A DNA stretch of 64,000 nucleotides from Sthenelais limicola (Eukaryota > Annelida > Polychaeta > Phyllodocida > Sigalionidae), in the NCBI GenBank assembly GCA_942159475.1, contig OW804094.1, forward strand, positions 56,912,966-56,976,965, read 5' to 3'. The notes beneath the pieces are model-generated. The model saw only the letters and a list, made by a program, of their open reading frames with translations, did no database searches and had not been told where the DNA came from. The position numbers and the translations under genes are program-made. Position 1 is the first letter of the stretch, and each line of letters starts with the position of its first letter. This document shows, piece after piece, positions 40,201 to 49,784 of this stretch.

Positions 40201-42940
40201 TTGTGAAAGACCCCTCTCATAGATCTACACCTAGCTCTCTAATTCAATACGTTAAGAAAAGAGACATTTACCTACTGTAAGTGAGTGCTCGAAAGAGAAC
40301 GCATATTAGGGGGACCACTAATACATCGTTTAATTCACAGGCGGCATACATAGGTCCGCCTTATGCTCGGGAAGATTATTAGATGTGAACATTATATGAA
40401 ATATACCTCTACAATATTATGCCTTGAGTACATTTATTTCATCGCTGATGTAGTCCTATCAAAGGATGTGTATTCTACGGTAAGGCATGGCACAGGCATC
40501 CATAAAAAACGTATTGCTTGGATTGAGACAAAAACAGAATATTCTTGTCCCTTGTGCTAGTGCCGTTCATTCAGTCGCGCACACACATATTCCGTATTGA
40601 ATTATTTAATCTCTATTCTCTAGCCACGACACCAATGTGCATAAGGTTTTACGCGACTTGGGCGTGGTCCCATGTGGAATAAAGATAAAAGACTCCTCTT
40701 TTGGTATTATTGCCAGTCTAATCACATGGCTTAATGTAACAAAGGACCTCTTTATAGAAAGAAGGCCACAAAGATAACCGCACTAGTTGCATGATGAATG
40801 AATGATTTAATGATTAAATACAAAGTCAATGACAAGACCCGGTTATAATACATTTAATTTCTTCAGATTAAAACCAGTCACATTATATCACAAAGCTAAA
40901 TAAATATTTTCAAATTAGGATCCCATTTAGTTTAGCTCATGAAAACAAAATGTAGATTCGTGAACATTTGTTACCATATTACTTTCCATGAAGAAAGTTT
41001 AATAATCAAATAGATTAATTCAATTTCAACGTTAATGATGATGTAGCCTGAGATATTATACCTGGTTAGAACGGGTAAATATTTAGTGTGTTCATTCATT
41101 AAATACGTATGAGTTATTGTGTACTCATTAGATATATCCGTTACAAATATTACATTTCGTGCATCTTTTTCCCAATATCCCATAGTAGTGATTGCAGGTT
41201 GTGCCATAGCATAGAACACTTCATAATGTATCCTCAACACGAGCAATTGTAACATATGGTATCGAGTAATATCATAGTATTCGTATGATTTTGACAGAAC
41301 CGGCAGGTTAGCGAAATCCTCTATTATACAATGATCTAGAACTTAAAAGCTGGCCTAGCTGGCAGAAGCTCTTTGGTGGACACCTGGTGGGTTAGCTAGG
41401 AATTAAAGTCAACGCCAGCTAAACGCCATCTATTGTCATTGGGTGGAAACATTAATACTATCGTAAGCTTAGGCTTGGGGTGTGCTAATGACGATGAATG
41501 AAACTGAAATGATAAGACTTCTAAAGTGATATCCCACTCTCATGTACGATTGTTTTAATATACATTTTTGTTCAAATTGGAGAGATGAATGGTCTTTTGA
41601 GTTGTCATATTTTGTTCCCGATCACCAGAGGAAGTATTCATGCATTGTCAGGGACAATATGATGCGAATTTTGGAATCGTGAAAGTTTATAAATAAGGTA
41701 GACTGCAAGGTGCCATATACAACTCACCTTCTCCATATACTACTTACATTAACTGAAACGGTTACGGTAGCAATAGATGCTATATCTCTTACAGAATCAT
41801 TAGGCGGAGATATGAAATAAAAATGCAGTGGATAGTTTGTTGCGTCAGAATTTCTAGAAATAAAAGATTGGCGTGAATATTGAGAATAGCATTCAATTAT
41901 AGAAGTCAATAGAAAATGGACAGTCGGATGAGAGTAGTATATGGAAAGTGTTCTTTGTAGCAGGTTGGTAAAGTAGTATATGGAATGTGTTCATTGACGC
42001 AGGCTGGTATTGGCTGTAGCCCTTCTATTTTTTAATAGTCGGTTTACTTGGGAAACTTCTATTTAGTGAGGAAATTGTCGAGCTGTTTATATAGATACTC
42101 CATTACTGATAGTATTTTGCTAGATGTACTGTACCTAAACACAACGTATCCCAGCTTGGACGGGGAGCCATGATTAAAGTTTACCCATAAGGATTTACGG
42201 AGCAATACTTATTGTCAGTTTACCCTATCATCACTTTTCTTTTGTCATGTCAATTTCCCGCTCCATTGCCTGTAAAATCTCTATAAATCCATTTGCTTTC
42301 TTTATTTCCCACCAGGAGGAGACGCCGGGCGCAGCAAGCGTTGGAAGACAAATGCAACAGCGACCCCTGCGCCGCCGACTTACAACTAATGAAGCCGTGT
42401 GCTAGTACTGAAGGCTTGGAGGAGCGAGTTCCTATGTTATCAAAGACTGGTGTACAGCCGAAAGTAGGCGTGGGTAGTGTGAGCCTGGGCGAGTATACAG
42501 ACGTCAGGGTGCGCAGTCTAGGCCATCAAAATCTTCCCACAGCCCAAGAGCTTTCATTACTAGACCAACTAAATCAGGACCTTCTGGATGACCCCCAGAG
42601 ACTGGGTCAGTGTGAGTGTATGTCGACCTACGCCCGCACCTGCTCAACTTTCAAGCCCAAAGACCCCATATATGACAAGAATCCTGCTCAGCCGCAACAG
42701 CAACAACATCAACAAGCACAGCAGCAACAGCCAGGGCAACCGCGACCGAAGAGGTGTCAGGTTATATCTAAAGGAGTGCCATTTTATTATGAATTAGATC
42801 CAAAAAACTTACACCATCACGGGAGCGGAGCGCTTCCGGGCCCTGACGTTGTCACCGTAACCATGTGTCATATGAAAGAAACCCAATCAGAGAGTGAGAG
42901 CGAAAATGAGGTCAATAGGTTGAAAGAGCAGACCTTGTAG
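7102..42940 (+). CDS. SUEL lectin-CUB-sushi single-pass membrane protein (7 exons, 5' partial)
   Basis: Seven exons join in one frame: 7102-7259, 15986-16112, 22120-22518, 33311-33463, 37449-37502, 38099-38186, 42316-42940. They give 533 residues plus a partial first codon, ending in TAG. Every internal border has AG/GT, and the intron phases (0,1,1,1,1,2) agree across all joins, which is strong evidence for one gene. Domain order: SUEL-type lectin with eight Cys (residues about 4-92), CUB-like domain (103-227), sushi/CCP-like domain (231-276), acidic linker (280-296), transmembrane helix (299-323), an Arg cluster as stop-transfer (326-330), then a cytoplasmic tail to 533. It is predicted to be a type I plasma-membrane protein with adhesive or receptor function. 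The ligand is unknown. The signal peptide is not seen because the 5' exon is missing. No enzyme domain is present. It is not the EVA-1 layout, which has paired SUEL domains and no CUB. I know no firm name for it. Confidence 0.88.
10516..10918. mobile_element. Non-autonomous TIR element (MITE), about 400 bp
   Basis: The two ends are inverted copies of each other over about 38 bp. The left end begins ATGGCCACCTCACACTATAC, and the reverse complement of the right end begins ATGGCCCCCTCACACTATAC; both continue with a run rich in ACGAC and AGTCGGG. The outer flanks ttagggtca and ttagggtag agree at 7 of 9 positions, compatible with a roughly 9 bp target duplication, though the surrounding DNA is itself GGGTTAGGGT-like and may mimic one. 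The interior has several CGACTC/GAGTCG palindromic bits and no coding capacity. It is a miniature inverted-repeat element of unknown superfamily. Confidence 0.75.
11040..11240. repeat. Imperfect duplication in intron 1
   Basis: Two stretches about 120 bp apart (near 11050-11110 and 11160-11230) share a C-run, an AT-rich stretch with AATTTTCATG or its variant, then TTTTCATCAATG and GTATATCTAGGC or GTGTATCTAGGC. They look like two diverged units of a tandem repeat. No coding content. Confidence 0.55.
11260..12270. repeat. Repeat block with recurring GTCAC/GAGTCA/GTCGCA motifs
   Basis: Related short motifs recur: GTCGCATCCTGTGTCAC (11262), GTCGCATCATGTGGCA (11424), AGGAAAATGAGTCATAAG (11773), TGTCACAGGAAATAAGTCAC (11873) and, in inverted orientation, GTGACTCATTTTCCTG (12234). 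The same inverted motif reappears near 56369, next to the Ngaro-like element. This looks like the interior of a dispersed non-coding repeat with degenerate internal units. Its borders are uncertain. Confidence 0.5.
12840..13041. repeat. Dispersed repeat, copy related to 49513-49727
   Basis: About 200 bp aligning in direct orientation to 49513-49727. Shared landmarks in the same order are AAGAAGATTGTATTCATACA, TAATTCATGAAAACAA, GAAATCTGGAATC, a TTTATATATGGAT stretch, and ATGTCTGGA followed by ATATGCTTTCA. The other copy lies inside the 2.2 kb TIR element, so this is probably a relic of a related element whose ends are not recognisable here. Confidence 0.75.
15986..16112 (+). CDS. Exon encoding second half of SUEL-type lectin domain
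   Basis: Acceptor ttccag ends at 15985 and donor gtaagg starts at 16113. It is entered in phase 0 and left in phase 1 and encodes 42 residues. It carries Cys57 and Cys63 (family C-S-G-R-x-S-C), Cys78 in K-P-C-P, the S-S-Y-L-E-A-S motif before the last Cys (C92), and the S-V-S-D-A-D-L turn. This is a very good match to the C-terminal half of the SUEL/Gal-lectin family, so the eight-Cys count is complete. Confidence 0.92.
16113..22119 (+). other. Intron 2 (6.0 kb)
   Basis: Phase 1 intron between the lectin and CUB domains. A number of 60-124 aa open frames occur on both strands (for example 18241-18615 on -, 19279-19581 on +), none with recognisable motifs or splice context. A C9 tract sits near 18107-18116. 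I see no transposon ends or RNA genes. Confidence 0.6.
22120..22518 (+). CDS. Exon encoding the CUB-like domain
   Basis: Acceptor ttgcag ends at 22119 and donor gtagga starts at 22519. Both borders are phase 1, so the exon is symmetric. It encodes residues 95-227 as one complete module: a first Cys at 103, the segment around LILKDSEGYISSI, Cys in ETGCGLQNPW, the core PGQRINLTLYDF (typical of CUB strands, with an N-linked glycosylation sequon NLT), Cys in PVYCQQ, Cys in TLVCGGEG, and the closing FLIKYEG typical of CUB ends. A second sequon (NES) follows the core. Assignment to CUB is by motif pattern, and divergence from classical CUB is considerable. Confidence 0.85.
22519..33310 (+). other. 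Intron 3 (10.8 kb)
   Basis: Phase 1 intron. It contains the 0.35 kb TIR element at 25435-25779 and a relatively GC-rich, low-motif stretch at about 30950-31560 with a 103 aa open frame on the - strand (30987-31298) that I do not recognise. The rest is AT-rich with no recognised features. Confidence 0.6.
25435..25779 (-). mobile_element. Short TIR element (MITE), sibling of the 49-51 kb element
   Basis: The ends are inverted: left CTGCATTTTCAGCTATTAC, right (reverse complement) TAAAGCTGCCTTCTCAGTTA. The left part aligns with the reverse complement of the right end of the 48989-51202 element (shared TTTACTCATATTA, then GCTGC near 25528). The right part aligns with the reverse complement of its left end (CGGTGAGCGATAATAAG, AACTGGACAAATTCCTCCAA, GGTTGGAAAAGAA). 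It is therefore a short, internally deleted relative inserted in the opposite orientation. No coding capacity. Confidence 0.8.
33311..33463 (+). CDS. Exon encoding a sushi/CCP-like domain
   Basis: Acceptor ttctag ends at 33310 and donor gtaaag starts at 33464. Both borders are phase 1. It encodes residues 228-278 with four Cys (231, 253, 264, 276) and a Trp (269) before the last Cys, followed by Y-G-D. The C-P-N-I start, the I-I-C centre, the L-S-C-R-G-S-S-W segment and a final Cys match a short sushi (complement control protein) module. It is slightly shorter than the usual 55-60 residues and carries an NHT glycosylation sequon. Confidence 0.78.
33464..37448 (+). other. Intron 4 (4.0 kb)
   Basis: Phase 1 intron, AT-rich. 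The open frames at 34653-35027 (-, 124 aa) and elsewhere lack motifs. Nothing recognised. Confidence 0.6.
37449..37502 (+). CDS. Short exon, acidic juxtamembrane linker
   Basis: 54 bp exon between acceptor ttttcag (ending 37448) and donor gtaatg (37503), phase 1 on both sides. It encodes 17 residues with an acidic core (DDDGEG) just before the transmembrane exon. It was identified because it keeps the frame between the sushi and transmembrane exons and lies between them. Being short, symmetric and in frame, it could be skipped without breaking the frame. Confidence 0.72.
37503..38098 (+). other. Intron 5 (0.6 kb)
   Basis: Short phase 1 intron with donor gtaatg and acceptor ccccag. No features recognised. 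Confidence 0.7.
38099..38186 (+). CDS. Exon encoding the transmembrane helix
   Basis: Acceptor ccccag ends at 38098 and donor gtaagc starts at 38187. It is entered in phase 1 and left in phase 2. It encodes 28 full residues that are almost entirely Ile, Val, Ala, Gly and Met, a 24-25 residue helix (residues 299-323), ending with two Cys that could be palmitoylated. The Arg cluster encoded at the start of the next exon acts as the cytoplasmic anchor, which supports type I topology. Confidence 0.9.
38187..42315 (+). other. Intron 6 (4.1 kb)
   Basis: Phase 2 intron. It contains a perfect 30 bp AT-rich palindrome at 39004-39033 and an 18 bp palindrome near 39595. No genes recognised. Confidence 0.65.
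39004..39033. repeat. Perfect 30 bp palindrome
   Basis: The half-site AATATTGAATTGAAT is followed immediately by its exact reverse complement, with no spacer. It lies inside intron 6. It may be a chance AT-rich palindrome or an extrudable cruciform. No flanking element is visible. Confidence 0.85.
42316..42940 (+). CDS. Terminal coding exon, cytoplasmic tail
   Basis: Acceptor accag ends at 42315. The first base completes the split Arg codon, and the stop TAG is at 42938-42940. It encodes 207 residues beginning with four more Arg (a basic stop-transfer cluster), then a Ser/Gly-rich segment, a leucine-rich acidic stretch around ELSLLDQLNQDLLDD, tyrosines in contexts such as DPIYDKN and GVPFYYELDP, a Gln/His-rich tract (about 42693-42740), a short His run and an acidic-Ser stretch (ESESENE) near the end. 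No known intracellular domain is recognised. The tyrosines and acidic motifs suggest adaptor binding, which is inference. Confidence 0.85.
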
Positions 42941-43172
42941 TAGGGACCAATTGTTTAAGCTAATTTCATTGTTAATGCTATCTTTGATCTGTCATCGACC
43001 TTAGGCATGCATATACAAAACATGCATTGATGTGATGCCGACGTATAACATTTTTAACACTCACAATGGCTCTATGTATTTCCGATTTCAAAGAATTAAT
43101 ATACTCTTTTTTAATTTCCATTTCATAAGGAAAACAAAGCTTTCTTCACTTTCTTCTCCATTGTATGTAAAG

Positions 43173-43396
43173 GACCTAAACCATCAGCAGTTAGTGTTCT
43201 GAAGGGTGTGGTCTCCCACCATCATCATCTCCCACCTTCATCACTATCACCATCATCATCAACATCAGTATCCCCGCTGTCCTCTTCTAGGCCTCCCCCA
43301 TGCCAAATATCCTTCAAAGCTTTAGTGGAATGTGCAAACAAGAAACGAAGTAGTGTCTACCAGTGGACTGATCCCCACCGCCTCAGTGGAGTATGA
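43173..43396 (+). CDS. Candidate alternative last exon (uncertain)
   Basis: An open frame runs from 43115 to a TGA at 43394-43396. A pyrimidine-rich stretch followed by AAG at 43170-43172 could act as a splice acceptor, giving an exon of about 74 residues. It has a His run, a Ser/Pro-rich segment, then ordinary sequence around CQISFKALVECANKK and a C-terminus SGV, which fits a class I PDZ ligand (S-x-V). The His/Ser part is microsatellite-derived and the open frame could be chance. No matching phase 1 donor was found with confidence in the preceding exon, so this remains a candidate. Confidence 0.2.
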
Positions 43397-44780
43397 TGAA
43401 CACACAGTAATAATTATTACCCATGGTCTAGCTACCAGCGCCCATTGATCCTGAATATCCATCTAGATTGACATCGGGAGCATTCAAGTCGTGGTCATTA
43501 CTAGGGCAATGGAAGACCTGCTTGGGAGGACTAGCATGCCCTGACATGGCCCTGGTCTGCCGCTCTGTCTCCCTCCTGTGTTAAGACGGGCAGAGTTTAA
43601 TTCCGCCGTCGGCAAGACTCCATTGTTTGCCTGAACGGTGCGAATGCTCTTGGGTATTGGGTCCACAAAAAACGTTGATTCTATATGCACCGGCGTCCAT
43701 TTCGACTATTGCCATCTGTGGTCGGGGCCTTTACAATGCCCGCATCTCATCACCTATGCAAGAATCCCGAGCAGGGCGCCGTTCGCGACTTGTCATGCGA
43801 TATTGGCCTGCTCCTTCCTATAAGATGCGCATATGAATTTTGCGGCCAGAAATTTATTGTAGTTGGTAGTGATGGAGAGCTGGCGGGGGAATACCAATGG
43901 CGCTTGTCGGCAGTGGAGGGTTTGGCCAGCTACCTCGGGGACGACGTGCTGCTTGTAGGGCCTTGATATGTGCCCTGGACCGAATACCAAGTGGCTACAG
44001 CTCGCCTCCTTCTCTCAATGAGAGTGATGGCCATGGTCGATAGTTTTACCAGCACACAACCTTGACAATGGACCATTTGGTGGATGAATGCAATAGCTTA
44101 CTGCTGATAACCTACAAAGTTAACGAACCAATGATTGGTGTTCGAATTGCCTCTTTAGATTTTGGGGACCTTCTGGATTCGGTGTACATTTGGGATGTAA
44201 TGCTAAATTGGCCACAAACTTTGAGACCGAAGAAGAATATCACCATCACCACCACCCTTAAGTATAGTGTACAAGAAAAAGTGTTCGTGCAGTCACTACT
44301 GCCTTTGGTCTCACTTTCTCCCCCTTCTCCTCCTACTCCTCTCAGTGGTCTTGTTTCAGTTGGGGATCAATTTTATTGATACAAACAGTCATTCGAGTCC
44401 CGTGAGGCCCTGACAAAAGACTGGTCGTGGAAGAACCCTCTGAATGCTAACTAATCTACGTCAAGCATTATGACACACCGAGGGAACATGACCCACTGTG
44501 TCTGTCAATGTATGGTGCCGTAGCTCCTGTTCAATTATCAAGAGGTTAGGCTCACTTACCATAAAGCCAAAGGAGACAAGGTCGCCAAGATCTATCTGTT
44601 TTTCTAGCGAGAAGGTAGCCACAGAGGGCAAGGGGTAACGTTTAATACGTCCAACCTTACATATCCTGGCGGTCGGTACATTTAATATTGACTCGCAAAT
44701 ACATAGGCTAGAGAAAAATGTTTTTTGCCATTGTTCACTATTGAGCTTTTTGTATTCATGTACATAAGTTTAAAATACGA

Positions 44781-44786
44781 AATAAA
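44781..44786 (+). terminator. Candidate polyadenylation signal AATAAA
   Basis: Canonical hexamer about 1.84 kb downstream of the stop codon of the lectin-CUB gene, the first clear AATAAA found after the stop. A cleavage site would be expected about 10-30 bases later. Confidence 0.5.
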
Positions 44787-45975
44787 GTTTTATAAAACAG
44801 TGTTGACTTCGCTTTGTCATAAAGGAAGGATATTATCAAATCAAACTCTAAGACGACCTCTAACATCCTTGAATGAATCCCAAATGTTGCACTTTGTATA
44901 AAGAAACCAAATACCGAAAAACTTTATTTCCCATAAAACCGGAAGTGAGGATGTATTGAGGTGTCGGTCGCTGCGAATCGAATTTCAGAGAGAAAATTAG
45001 AAACAATTCCATTAGCCTCGATTCTAATCTAACTGGGAATTCGCATTTACAAAAAAACTTATATCTGAATTATGAGTTATATCTATCGAATCTATGGAAG
45101 CAAAAATTCTCGAAATCAATTATGATGGCACTGATATCATGGAAGGATAAAGACGTGTTCCAATAAGCATTATAAAAATATTTGTGTTTGGTTAGCAAAT
45201 ATAATACTCGTTCCAGTATCAAAGTACTATCTCACTGGAGTCGGCCCCATGTGGGATTGAAGATTCGAGTAATAAAAGCCAAGATCAGATTTCTTAATGA
45301 AATTGTGTCATTACCTCACCGTTTGCAATTAGGACATTGTCATATTCACTCCCATCATGAAACAATGGAAGGTTTCAAGCAATAGTTTCTACCACATCAA
45401 CAGCCCATTCTAAGGGGTTCATGCGTGTTTACAAGTATTTAAAAATATTAAGATATTATCGGAAACTAACAATTTCCTAGGCGGAACTTCGCAGATAGTA
45501 GGCTATTATAAGACTGTCGGACATAATTATCGAAGGTGAATCACCGAGCACGTAATGGTTAGCAAAGTGTGTTCATTTTTCTTCTAATCACAGCTTATAA
45601 TATCGTCTTTTATTTCATTCGATAACAATTTCCATCGTCATGAAACCACGATACTCAGTTTCACCTTGAAGAAGAGGGCGTTAATCGTAGGCCTGTCATT
45701 ATCAGACACTCGCACGCAAAGTAATCTATACAGCTATTCTCCTCCCAACTTCATCATTACAATAATAGGCCTTCACTACCTCCAGGCCTTCAACCAAAGT
45801 ATAGAAGGCCTTCTTTTCTCAAGTGACTCGAAGGCAAGTGAGAGCTGACGAATCGTTTTATATTCATTATAGGTGAGTATGAATGGTATGACCTTTCCAA
45901 ATTAAGTTGTAAAATAGGGAATTATCCACGAAATTAGGATTTACTCCCAGGGAAGAATTTGGTGAACTAATTAGA

Positions 45976-46008
45976 CTATAGTGTCTGTAGCCCTAGGCTA
46001 CAGCTATA
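45976..46008. other. Short hairpin
   Basis: The stem CTGTAGCC pairs with GGCTACAG around a CTA loop. Outside it, TATAG and CTATA can pair across a small bulge, giving about 13 bp in total. It has no partner feature and may be chance. Confidence 0.4.
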
Positions 46009-47407
46009 TAAAGTGTATGTTTTCATGGTGTGTTTTGTAAGAGTGAAGTTGTTGACTTTACATTAAGGAACGGTATACACACTCTCCCGTTTGTGATACT
46101 CCATGACATCATAGCCACACGTCTACTCCCACGTACATCTATTTTCATACATCTGACTTTGAAAATATTGTGGAGATGAAACAATTGTCCACTAATATTT
46201 ACCCCGTCTTTGCAGGATCAGATTGTTTTCTACGATATTGGATGGTTTTATTTATTTTGTTTTTTTGTGACGTGACTTCCCCATTAAGGTTTGACGTGGA
46301 GGTCTTTAATAAAGTAATTAGCAATTAAATTAGAGTCATCGTATAAAAGGTTATCCACTGCACCTTTACATCTGCTTTAATACATAATTAATGTGTGTGA
46401 TTTATATTCTCTATCTTAGAACCAAACGTAATCGAAATAAACCATACCAGGAATTTAACAAGTAACTGGACGTTTTCACCCTTCGTAGAACAAAAAGGGA
46501 ATGTAAAATGTCATGCATTTCAAAAGGCTAAAATCCCTTGACATAACATATGACCATTAACATTTAATCACATTTGAATTTCCTTACTGCTTCCAATAGA
46601 ACAGTCAGAAAATAAATGTTAATACCAGGTTTTGGCATCCGAAATTAAAAATAGCAGTCGGAAAACCATAGAACTTCTCTATATTGATGTTTAATCACAG
46701 ACAATGGTTAATAATTTTAGATTACATCCATGGGTGCATGTGAATTAGCTATTAAGTTTTGGTAATGTGGTTCAACGATATGATTAATTAATTAGTAATT
46801 CTTGGGAATTATTAGGAAAGCATCAAAACATGGAGGATTTTTCGATTTTGCGAGAGCACATTTGGGAGAGAAATCGGAATTAATCTTAGGACTGTCATGT
46901 GGTCATGGGATTAGTCCGAGGCACGGAAATTGAGGTTTCTTCCGGCTTGGCGCAGATGTCGCCATTTTAAGGTCAGTGCCTCATTATCGTTCGTAATATT
47001 CTTTCTCCCTCATCGACCGACCATCCCTTGCTTTCATTTAATTCAAATGATTTGACGTCTTGTCGCTCGTTCAGAAGAGAAATACATTGACATGTATGTT
47101 GTAAGAAACTGCAGGCACCATGAATCTATATTAATGTGTTGAATATAATTAGTCAACTAAATAGGATAAATATGTATGGGGAAGGGTAAATATTAAGAAG
47201 AAATATTTGAATAACGCAAAGAAATCTGACAGTGCAGAGGTCAATCCCAACCGTATATTTTACAGACGCGTTTATCATATATTTACAATATAATATTGTA
47301 TATAAATAAAAGATAATATCTCTCCTAAGTATATAGTATCGGTTATTGTCTGGTTTAATTAATTAAACCTATCAGAACCAGGGCTAACTACAAGAGATGA
47401 TTGATAA

Positions 47408-47484
47408 CCTTGGCGTTTATCGATTGAACTATGGCTACATTTTAATGATGAGACACGCAGACTCTCTACCAATTAGACCGAAGG
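47408..47484 (-). pseudogene. tRNA-like relic
   Basis: Read on the - strand, this 77-base stretch has CCTT at the 5' end able to pair with AAGG at the 3' end. It has an A-box-like D arm (TCTAATTGGTAGAG), a loop resembling CTCATCA in the anticodon position and TTCAATC in the T-loop position. The anticodon and T stems do not pair, so this is at best a decayed tRNA gene or the head of a tRNA-derived SINE. It could be chance. Confidence 0.25.
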
Positions 47485-49512
47485 TTTGCCCCATGTCTTT
47501 GTTGCAATGCCAATTAAGAACACAGTTTGAGGTAAAAGGAAAAATGGGGTCGACAGAATAAAGCATGTTGGATAATTAATTACATGGGTTTTGGCATATA
47601 TATTAGAGTAACGAGATAGCCTGAGCAAAGATGGTTGTTGAGGCGGAGAATTATTTAAGCGCTAGGTATAACAGCGTTCATCGACTGATTAGCTTTTTCG
47701 ACGACGATAGGATATGTATACGAGAGAGAGGGCCCTGCACCAATTACAATGCCTAAGATAGTATCTATCTAAGGAAGCAGTACACACACATGTTGGTATA
47801 TCAAGGCTGAAATCATTAAAGTGTCCTGGTTGCACGCTGTTATCGCTCATGTATAATATACTACAACAGAGAGCTACCATACGCTCGTTAAGGATTTGTT
47901 TTATGGTGCCTGCTGTTTCTGAGACGTTAAAAAACTCACTAGTTTCAATGTCATTATGGCCCTGTTAAATAAAACCCTCGCTGTAGGTTTGCCTAATCAA
48001 CTCATGCATTATGCATGGAGATGCATGACCCTGCAGCGGGGAGATTCATGATAGAGGGCCCCTGACAAGCTTTGCCTATCTTTCATTCCTCTAAAGAAGG
48101 CCGTGAGAGATTGACCATTTTCGGCTGGTAAATGGCATGCAACGTACCCATAGGTAACTGTGTCTTCTGTTGGCTATAGTCACCATCCCCTATCTTACCA
48201 CAGCAAATTGAAGCAAATATATCACCGTAAATAACTGATGCCCTGAAGGTCATTTATTGGCCTACAACAACCGCTGGATAGCTACACCGCAACGTTGAAG
48301 AAGGGTAATCTTAAATTAACATCGATCTGTCAGACTTCTTCCAACATATAGATTTTCTGAACGAGCTCCAGTTAAAGACCATCTAATTAAGTTTTTTTCA
48401 AAGATGGCCCTGTCATTTGTATATATTGGCTGTGTACAATGATTCATTTCCAAGGGCCAGTCGCTGATAGTATGAGGTAGTTGTCGCTAGGACCACGGTA
48501 AATGACCAGTCTGATTAGTATGGCTCCTTCCTGAAACCCTCCTGACATGGACATGGCAATACCATGGCTTTACCCCTGAGTGTCCTGTCACTGTCTTCGA
48601 CGATTAGTCTTCTACCAACCCCATCATCCTATGTTTTGCTACACGCTTCCTACAGGAAATTCGCATAGTATTTTTATCCCAGCGCGATAGCTTTGATAAG
48701 GCCTATGTGAGCCAATATTTTATAATTAACCTGTTTTTTTCTAACTTAAGTTCTTACTGGTACAAATATTAAACGGTCGCTTTGTTGGTGATGCTAATTT
48801 GTCGACATATTAGGTGGGGAACTACGCCATAGAGAGAACTACTGCAGTTATACAAAATGGTAATACGACGACAATGATCAAATTATAGACATTCAGTAAG
48901 ACCACATTCATGGATATATAAATTCGTGGTTCTCTGAAATTATCTGGTTTTCTAATTTTTGAATACAATTATATTTAGAGCCCAATCTTAAAGCTGCACT
49001 CTCAGCTACTGTCGGTAAACAGGAAAATATTTTCTACTTTTTGTTCCTTTCTTTTCCAACCTATCAAAAAAAGTAATTTGAGCCAAATTTTGGAGGATTT
49101 TGTCCAGTTGTTTTTGCTACAGGACTTCTAAAGTGTCCTCATTTGTATTTGGAGGACCCACCAGAATGCTTTCCTCCTATGATTACACTTATTACCGCTC
49201 ACCGGCGGAAGTTTTCTCGGCCAGTTCGACTTCCAATTGATAAATAAACGGTCGAATCCTACGAAAGTGGTGCACTATTGGAAATTTTGATAGCCCAGAA
49301 TCGTTTTTATTTCTCACCTATTCTATAGTGTAAGGCCTCGACCTTCCATGTTCAAAATGATATTCACTAAATCCTAATATTGTCAAAGGTATAAGGATTT
49401 CACTGAAAAAGTCTATATTATGTGTAATGCTACGAAACGACCAGTGTTGTAGCTGTTAAACCTTAAATTAGACATCTAATAGAGTTTGACTAACATTCTA
49501 TTGTGTTTTATA

Positions 49513-49727
49513 TTGAAAACAAGTGGTTTAATCATATTTATGGTACTTAAAAGAAGATTGTATTCATACATTTTCACATTATTATTTAATTCATGAAAAC
49601 AAATAGGAAATCTGGAATCTGTTTCAATCTGACCTTATATACAAACCTTTCCTTGTATTCTTTTATATATATGGATTCGTTTCTCAACCTATAATTTAAT
49701 CATAGATGTCTGGACATATGCTTTCAT
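49513..49727. repeat. Dispersed repeat, copy related to 12840-13041
   Basis: Direct-orientation match to the intron 1 segment, sharing AAGAAGATTGTATTCATACA, TAATTCATGAAAACAA, GAAATCTGGAATC and ATATGCTTTCA in the same order. It lies inside the 2.2 kb TIR element. Confidence 0.75.
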
Positions 49728-49784
49728 TTGGTGCATTGTTTGTTGAAACCATCCAAGTAGATTTGATAATAGCAATGAATGAAA

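Larger units (their letters stand above)
42941..44805 (+). other. Probable 3' untranslated region
   Basis: No intron is needed between the stop codon at 42940 and the first good polyadenylation signal at 44781. The stretch contains CAT/CCA microsatellite-like sequence (43215-43270). It also contains an open frame at 43115-43396 that could be an alternative last exon (see the separate entry). The 105 aa open frame at 44062-44379 has no recognisable motif. Confidence 0.5.
44806..48988. other. Intergenic, no gene recognised
   Basis: AT-rich DNA with only short chance open frames. Small symmetric structures are present: a hairpin at 45976-46008 and an 18 bp palindrome at 47352-47369. A tRNA-like relic lies at 47408-47484 on the - strand. 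Confidence 0.6.

Noticed and set aside
44062..44379. 105 aa open frame in the 3' UTR
   Set aside because: No recognisable motif and low-complexity Ser/Pro end; lies within the expected UTR.
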